NCBI GenBank assembly: GCA_037576215.1
Contig: JBANDB010000001.1
Coordinates: 3,224,001-3,288,000 of the forward strand
Direction: 5' to 3'
From: Armillaria gallica
Lineage: Eukaryota; Basidiomycota; Agaricomycetes; Agaricales; Physalacriaceae
Length of the DNA: 64,000 nucleotides
Part shown: piece by piece, positions 59,165 to 64,000 of the stretch
How positions within the stretch are numbered: position 1 is the stretch's first letter
Layout of the letters: every line of letters begins with the position of its first letter
Translations under genes and position numbers: made by a program
The notes under the pieces: generated by a model
Told to the model about the DNA's origin: nothing
What the model saw: the letters and a program-made list of their open reading frames with translations, nothing else
The model's database searches: none

Positions 59165-62100
59165 TTATGGTATTTCTGTTGGTTCGTATGGCGATTTCGT
59201 ATATGTCGAAGGGTCATCGTTGCTGCCGAATAAATCCCATAGTGGCTCTTGGTCATACCACACCTTCTTTCCTGTGTTCTTGTCTGTGTAGGACTGCCAG
59301 TCCTGGGTTTTCTGTTTTTCGATGATGGAGTCTACATGCTCCTTGAGATATTTGTTGACGAGTTTGTCGGTGTCCATGTCTTCTTCCTTTACCCAGCTGT
59401 TTGATTCTGGTCCATATCCTTTTCATTTGACGAAGTAGTCTGTGACCCAGTGCAATGGTTCCCCAGCTTTTCCTGACCCTTCGGTCTCTACTGTCGAGTA
59501 CTTGCTCGATTTTGTAGTGCTCTTCGCCATCAATAAGATCGGGCGGTGGCGGAAGTGGCTGTTCTTGGTTAGGGAACGTGGGTGGTGTGTAAGGCATCAG
59601 GAGTGATTCATTGAATACTGGATGGATGCACCAGCCTGTTGGGAGTTTTAATTTGTATGCCGAAGCTCCGACTTTGGCGATGATGGGGAATGGGCCTGTT
59701 CTTTTGTCTGCGAGTTTTTTCTTGGGATGTGGGAGATTAAGGTTGGTTGTGTCGAGCCATACCTTGTCTCCTACTTGGTATTCCACTGCAGGTCGTTTCT
59801 TTTGTCGTATTAGGCTTTCATCTGGTCAGTGGCTTTCTCGAGTGCTTGCTTTGCCTCGGCATGGATTTTCTGCATCTGTGAAATGAATATGGTTGAGGCC
59901 GGTGTTCTGAAGGGTGCTCGGGGTTTTGCGCCAGGGAGAAGGTCAGCGTTATAGCTGTAGTTAATCTCAAAGGGACTTTTGCCTGTAGTGGAGTGGGTGC
60001 GGTTATTGTGAGCAAAGGCCGCGAGGGAGAACCATTCAACCCAGTCATTCTGGCGGTGATTGACGAAGATCCGGAGGTATTTTTCAACCTCCTGATTGAC
60101 TTGTTCAGTCTGGCCGTCAGTCTGGGGGTGGTAGGTGGTGGATACGTTTGCCTTAATTTGAAGCAAGTCATAAAGGTCTTTCATGAACTTGGGTATGAAC
60201 ACGGTGCCTCGGTCGCTAATAACGACCTGTGGCATCCCATGTCTGGCATAAACATCGTCTCGTAGGATTTTGGCCCACTCTTCCGATGACATCTCTGTTG
60301 TACATGCAACAGGTATGATTTCCTTGGAGAAGCGGTCGACGATCATTAGGATTGCGTCAAAACCGTTGCTCTTTGGTAAACCAGTCACCATATCGACAGA
60401 GATATGAGTCTATGGTCGGAATGGGATGGCGTTTGGATGAAGCGGTGCTGCTTTTGCTTGAGTGCTTGACTTGGTTCATTGGCACGTCTCGCAGCCATGG
60501 ATATAGTCCTCTATGTCTTTTTTCATCTTGGGCCACCAATATTCTCGTAGTACGAGTTCTTTAGTCTTTTCAATGCCAGGGTGTCCCGCCATGATGTGGT
60601 TGTGAAATTGCGCAATGATTTCTCCTCGTAACGCGTGGTCGGATGGCACATAAATGTGGGAGTCGTAATAGATCAGCCCATCATCCTGTCTCATTCCTCG
60701 GTCATGGTTAAGGGAAGTCGCGACATTCTTGTCCCATTGGTGGTGGTCGAGCGTGGCTTGCTTTATCTTGGTGTGGATTTCCTCAATAGTGGGCATGACT
60801 AGTGCCTGGAAGTGCTCGGGTTTGAGGACGATAACCTCATCGTTGTCCTCCTTTCCTTGCTTGTGATCTGCTCTGCGACTGAGTAAGTCGGCCTTTTTGT
60901 TCACGGTTCCTGACTTGTGGTGTAGCATGAAATGGTATTCGGCAAGCTCTGTTACCCAACACGCTTGTCGTCGGTTTAGCTTCTGAGGCTTTCAGAAATA
61001 CTGGAGATTCTGATGATCTGTCCAGATTTCGAAATCCTGTGCCACTCCCATTAGGTAGTGCCTCCACTCATCTAGCATGAGCATTATTGCGAGTAGTTCT
61101 TTGTCATAAATTTCGTAATTTCATTCCGTAACTGTGAGGGACTTGGACAGAAACGTGACTGGGCGCCATTTGCTGTCTTGTTCTTGGGATAGAACTGCCC
61201 CTATGGCTCCTTCACTTGCGTCCGCCTCCACGCGGAACCTCCCTTTGTCTGTGGGTATTGCCAGTACCACTTCTTCAGCCAGCAGTCTTTTCAACTCCTT
61301 GAATGCATCCTGTTGCACTTTTCCCCATTTCCACAGATCGTTTCCTGTCAGCTGGGTCATTGGCTTGATGACCTTGCTGTATCCTTTGATGAAACATCTG
61401 TAGAAATTGGTAAAGCCTAAGAACAACTGGAGCTGTACTTTCTTGCTGGGTACAGGCCACTCCGCGATTCCTGTGATCTTGACTGGGTCCATCCGGATGC
61501 TCCCTTCACTGATGATGACTCCAAGGTACTCTGTTTCCAAGGTTTCGAACTCGCACTTCTCCGCTTTAAGGAATAGCTTGTTCTTTCGGAGGAGTCTTAG
61601 AACCTCACACGTGATATGACGATGCTCCTCCTTGGTCTTAGACATGATTAGGATATCATCGAGGTATACTGTGACGGCGCCTGATGCAATGAGGTTCTTG
61701 AAGATGTCATTCATCATCCACTGGAAGGTGGCGGGCGAATTGGTGAGCCCGAAGAACATAACTGTGGGTTCGAACAACCCCGATTAGTTCTGAACACCGC
61801 TTTCCACTTGTCTCCACTTTTGATGCGCACATTGTTGTACCCCCATTGAACGTTGAGCTTGGAAAAATACTTGGCACCCCACAATTTGTCCATTAGTTCT
61901 GAGATCAGGGGAAGCGGATAATGGTTTTTAATTGTCATCTCATTGAGCTTCCTATAATCCTGGACTGGTCGCAGCTTGCTGTCCTTCTTTTTAACGAAGA
62001 AGAATGGCGAAGCCATGGGTGACTTGGATGGTCGTATTCGTCCACTCGAGAGGTTCTCGTCTAAGAACTTGTCAAGTTCTGCCTGTTCATTTCTGTTCAA

Positions 62101-62865
62101 AGGGTAGACCTTGCAATCTAGATTGGCGCTTGCATTTGGAGTAAGTTCGATGGGATGATCCCACATCTTTGGTTCAGGGAGTTCATCGAAGCTGTCTTTG
62201 TCAAACAGATTGTTGAAATCCCGACACCATTCTGGGACCATTTCTTCGAACGTCTTGGTTTCTTTGTCTGCATTGGCTGTGGCGGCTAAGTCATTGGCAT
62301 GATGAGCACTTATGAGAATAGCCCGTGTGAAATCTATTGCGAGAATGGTATCTCCCTCCTCCAGTTCCTCGTCCCATTTGTCATTGGGATCCGCATCGGG
62401 TAGTACGAATGGGTTCTTGCAGCATTCGCACCATGCAAACGTTAATCCTCCCATCTTCCAATTGATGATCGGATTATGCTGAGCTAACCAATCATGACTG
62501 AGGAAGATCTCTTTATCACTAAGATCTGTTACGGCTAGATCTATTCGTTCAGAATGATCCCCGATTTTGAGATGGATCTCAGCGTATTCGGTGATTGATC
62601 CTCCTTGGTTTTTGGTTCTGTCGGCATTATAGACTGGGATTGGGGTGGCAGTTGCTCGAGTCGGGATGTTATGTTCTTTAATGAATCTTTGGTTGATGGT
62701 GCTACTGGTGCATCCGCTGTCTACCAACGCAGTTGTGGCAATTGAGGGAATGGTTCCTGGTGCCCTGAGCATGACAGGGATAACCAGGTCCTTCCCTTTC
62801 TTGCTTAGTGTGCTGATATGTCGCTTTGGCTCTCGTAGTTCCTCAAGCCACCAGAGTGCATTGAT
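59165..62865 (-). mobile_element. Ty3/gypsy chromodomain retrotransposon, pol region, decayed
   Basis: Minus-strand order: aspartic protease (ALVDSGCTSS, near 62720); reverse transcriptase (LRPVQDYRKLNEMT near 61960; FGLTNSPATFQ; YLDDIL near 61655); RNase H (EADASEGAIGAVLS near 61190; TDHQNLQYF). Then the integrase zinc finger (HNHIMAGHPGIEKT...CETC near 60480-60600), integrase core (ISVDMVTGLP, VISDRGTVF, Glu in the QTEQVNQEVEKYLR block), and a chromodomain (YFVK-stop-KGYGPE near 59425) place it among chromoviruses. Stops interrupt it at 61121-61123, 60992-60994, 60476-60478, 60410-60412 and 59423-59425. One-base frame shifts occur near 61772-61784 and 59795. The first catalytic Asp of RT motif A reads Asn (KLNVQWGY, near 61850). 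It is inactive in this copy. Confidence 0.85.
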
Positions 62866-63987
62866 TCACTTCATCCCCCTCATTGCTTCAATCATTGAGT
62901 CGACGACCTCCTCTGCGCATGCCTTGTGAATCCAGTTCTTCAGGATGGCCTTCACCTCCGACTCCGTACGCGCTTCAACTATTCCGCATAGAGTCCACTC
63001 GGCTCCGAATGGTCTAAGCCATTCTCTATAGGTCTCTCCGCTTGTATAAGTGCATGAGAGTTGCAGGGTCTCTTCAACCTTCACGTCGACCCATATGGGC
63101 TTGACTACTGTCGGTGAGGTCACCGCAGTTTCTAAGTCTAAAGAGGTTAATTTAGTGTTCTTGTTCATCATGAAACTGGTAATGTCCTCGTGATCAAGTA
63201 CTTCTTCCAAAGTAGCTACCTGATGCCCCCTTTGCACTGCCTGGGCGCTAGCAGCTTCCTGTCCTGCAGCTTTCTGGTCGGTCATGGAACGGGAGGTGCT
63301 TTCCTTGAAGGCGCCGTCTCGTGAAGAGGCAGCAGGCTGGGCTGACACCGCTGGATGATGATTGCCTACACTTCTCACTGTCGATGAGTGGTCGCCTTCA
63401 CCTGGTTCCTTCGGGCCTGTGTTCTGTTGCAGGTCCCTCATTTCGTTCAGCGTTCCCCCATCGTCAGGTTGCTCTTCATCACAATAGGCATTGGCAACTG
63501 ATCGGGGGCTCTTACCTGACTCCGGTTCGTCCTTCGTTGTCTTCAGGACCGAGGGCAAATAGACCCTTGCCCCCGCATCTATCTTCTGTGTTTTGGTGTC
63601 GACGTTGTCGTCCTCAGCCTTCCTGGATCCTGAGTCGACGTTGTCATCCTCAGCTTTCCCCAAAGCCCCGTCATGGGATTTACACTTTGGTAACTGTACA
63701 GTAATCTCTTTTACCAGAGGAGGTTTTGCTGAAGCTATTCCCTCGAAACTCCCTGCAAGGCAGGGACTCTGTAGAGCCGTTCTACCAGGGGGATTGCCGT
63801 TAGGCGCCTGTACCCCTGCCCCATCCGGTCGCTCATTTGTCACTGCATGCACCTTCCAAAGGCCACTTGACTGGTGCAACGCCGTTATGATGGGTGTCAC
63901 TATGGTGGGTGACTTACCGTCCGCTTTCACCTGTAATAGGTTACTTGTTGAATGTTGAGCCGGTAGTCTGATGACAATGCTGCTCAT
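62866..63987 (-). CDS. Gag-like or leader ORF of the retrotransposon (373 residues), stop separates it from pol
   Basis: The ATG is at 63985-63987 and the TGA at 62866-62868. The frame is the same as that of the protease downstream, and coding text continues after the TGA (INALWWLEELREP), so it belongs to one polyprotein broken by a stop. The N-terminal two thirds are low-complexity and polar, including a tandem KAEDDNVD repeat. The C-terminal 100 residues look folded (GETYREWLRPFGAEWTLCGIVEA). No CCHC zinc knuckle is visible, so its identity as Gag is inferred from position. The true start may be further upstream, outside the window. Confidence 0.5.
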   Translation of the reverse strand: MSSIVIRLPAQHSTSNLLQVKADGKSPTIVTPIITALHQSSGLWKVHAVTNERPDGAGVQAPNGNPPGRTALQSPCLAGSFEGIASAKPPLVKEITVQLPKCKSHDGALGKAEDDNVDSGSRKAEDDNVDTKTQKIDAGARVYLPSVLKTTKDEPESGKSPRSVANAYCDEEQPDDGGTLNEMRDLQQNTGPKEPGEGDHSSTVRSVGNHHPAVSAQPAASSRDGAFKESTSRSMTDQKAAGQEAASAQAVQRGHQVATLEEVLDHEDITSFMMNKNTKLTSLDLETAVTSPTVVKPIWVDVKVEETLQLSCTYTSGETYREWLRPFGAEWTLCGIVEARTESEVKAILKNWIHKACAEEVVDSMIEAMRGMK

Positions 63988-64000
63988 TCCTGGATCCTGG

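Noticed and set aside
63321..63958. Plus-strand open frames within the retrotransposon
   Set aside because: Antisense of the leader ORF; composition mirrors its low-complexity repeats.

Overview
This is a nuclear fungal window and almost certainly comes from a mushroom-forming basidiomycete (Agaricomycetes). Genes are dense on both strands and split by many short GT-AG introns of about 45-60 bases. Several families typical of Agaricomycetes are present: DUF6533 and DUF6534 membrane proteins, an unnamed seven-helix family, C2H2 arrays, and F-box/LRR-like proteins. No prokaryotic features (operons, Shine-Dalgarno sites, CRISPR) were seen. Exon borders below come from reading splice sites and joining reading frames by eye. 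The families are named from recognised motifs; no database search was run.

Layout. 1-5.7 kb: 3' end of a flavin monooxygenase (FMO) gene, an F-box/LRR-like gene, the oligosaccharyltransferase subunit Swp1 and a DUF6534 membrane protein. 6.9-8.9 kb: ATP10 (ATP synthase assembly) diverging from histone H2A. 9.1-14.1 kb: a GT61 glycosyltransferase and a DHA1-type MFS transporter. 14.9-18.4 kb: SEC24 of the COPII coat, carrying an N-terminal WW domain. 19.4-23.1 kb: a second, complete FMO with a fused NTF2-like domain, followed by an epoxide-hydrolase-like protein. 24.1-27.3 kb: a seven-helix membrane protein and a SET-domain methyltransferase. 27.8-33.4 kb: a GH3 beta-glucosidase diverging from a Dal5-type anion/carboxylate transporter. 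34-38 kb: a divergent pair of DUF6533 paralogues. 38.1-38.6 kb: a 96-residue cysteine-rich protein spread over four exons. 40-44 kb: two paralogous short-chain dehydrogenases (SDRs) flanking an HpcH/HpaI aldolase. 44.5-49.3 kb: poorly characterised genes and a decaying C2H2 zinc-finger array. 49.8-53.6 kb: a G-protein alpha subunit and a mitochondrial protein. 53.6-58.5 kb: an AT-rich, gene-poor stretch with a hairpin-rich putative non-autonomous element, a tRNA-like sequence and a second seven-helix gene. 58.5-64 kb: a decayed Ty3/gypsy chromodomain retrotransposon on the minus strand, with its 3' LTR.

How genes may work together. Sec24 and Swp1 both act in the early secretory pathway but are ordinary unlinked housekeeping genes. 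GH3 plus the Dal5-type carrier, and SDR-aldolase-SDR, look like small catabolic groupings. FMO plus epoxide hydrolase could be a small oxidative module. These groupings are inferences from position.

A window-wide caution: at least eight genes, including the G-alpha gene, ATP10 and GH3, are interrupted by single-base indels, often in short homopolymers. The surrounding protein sequence is well conserved. This is more easily explained by consensus sequence error than by mass pseudogenisation, so many breaks reported here may be artefacts.
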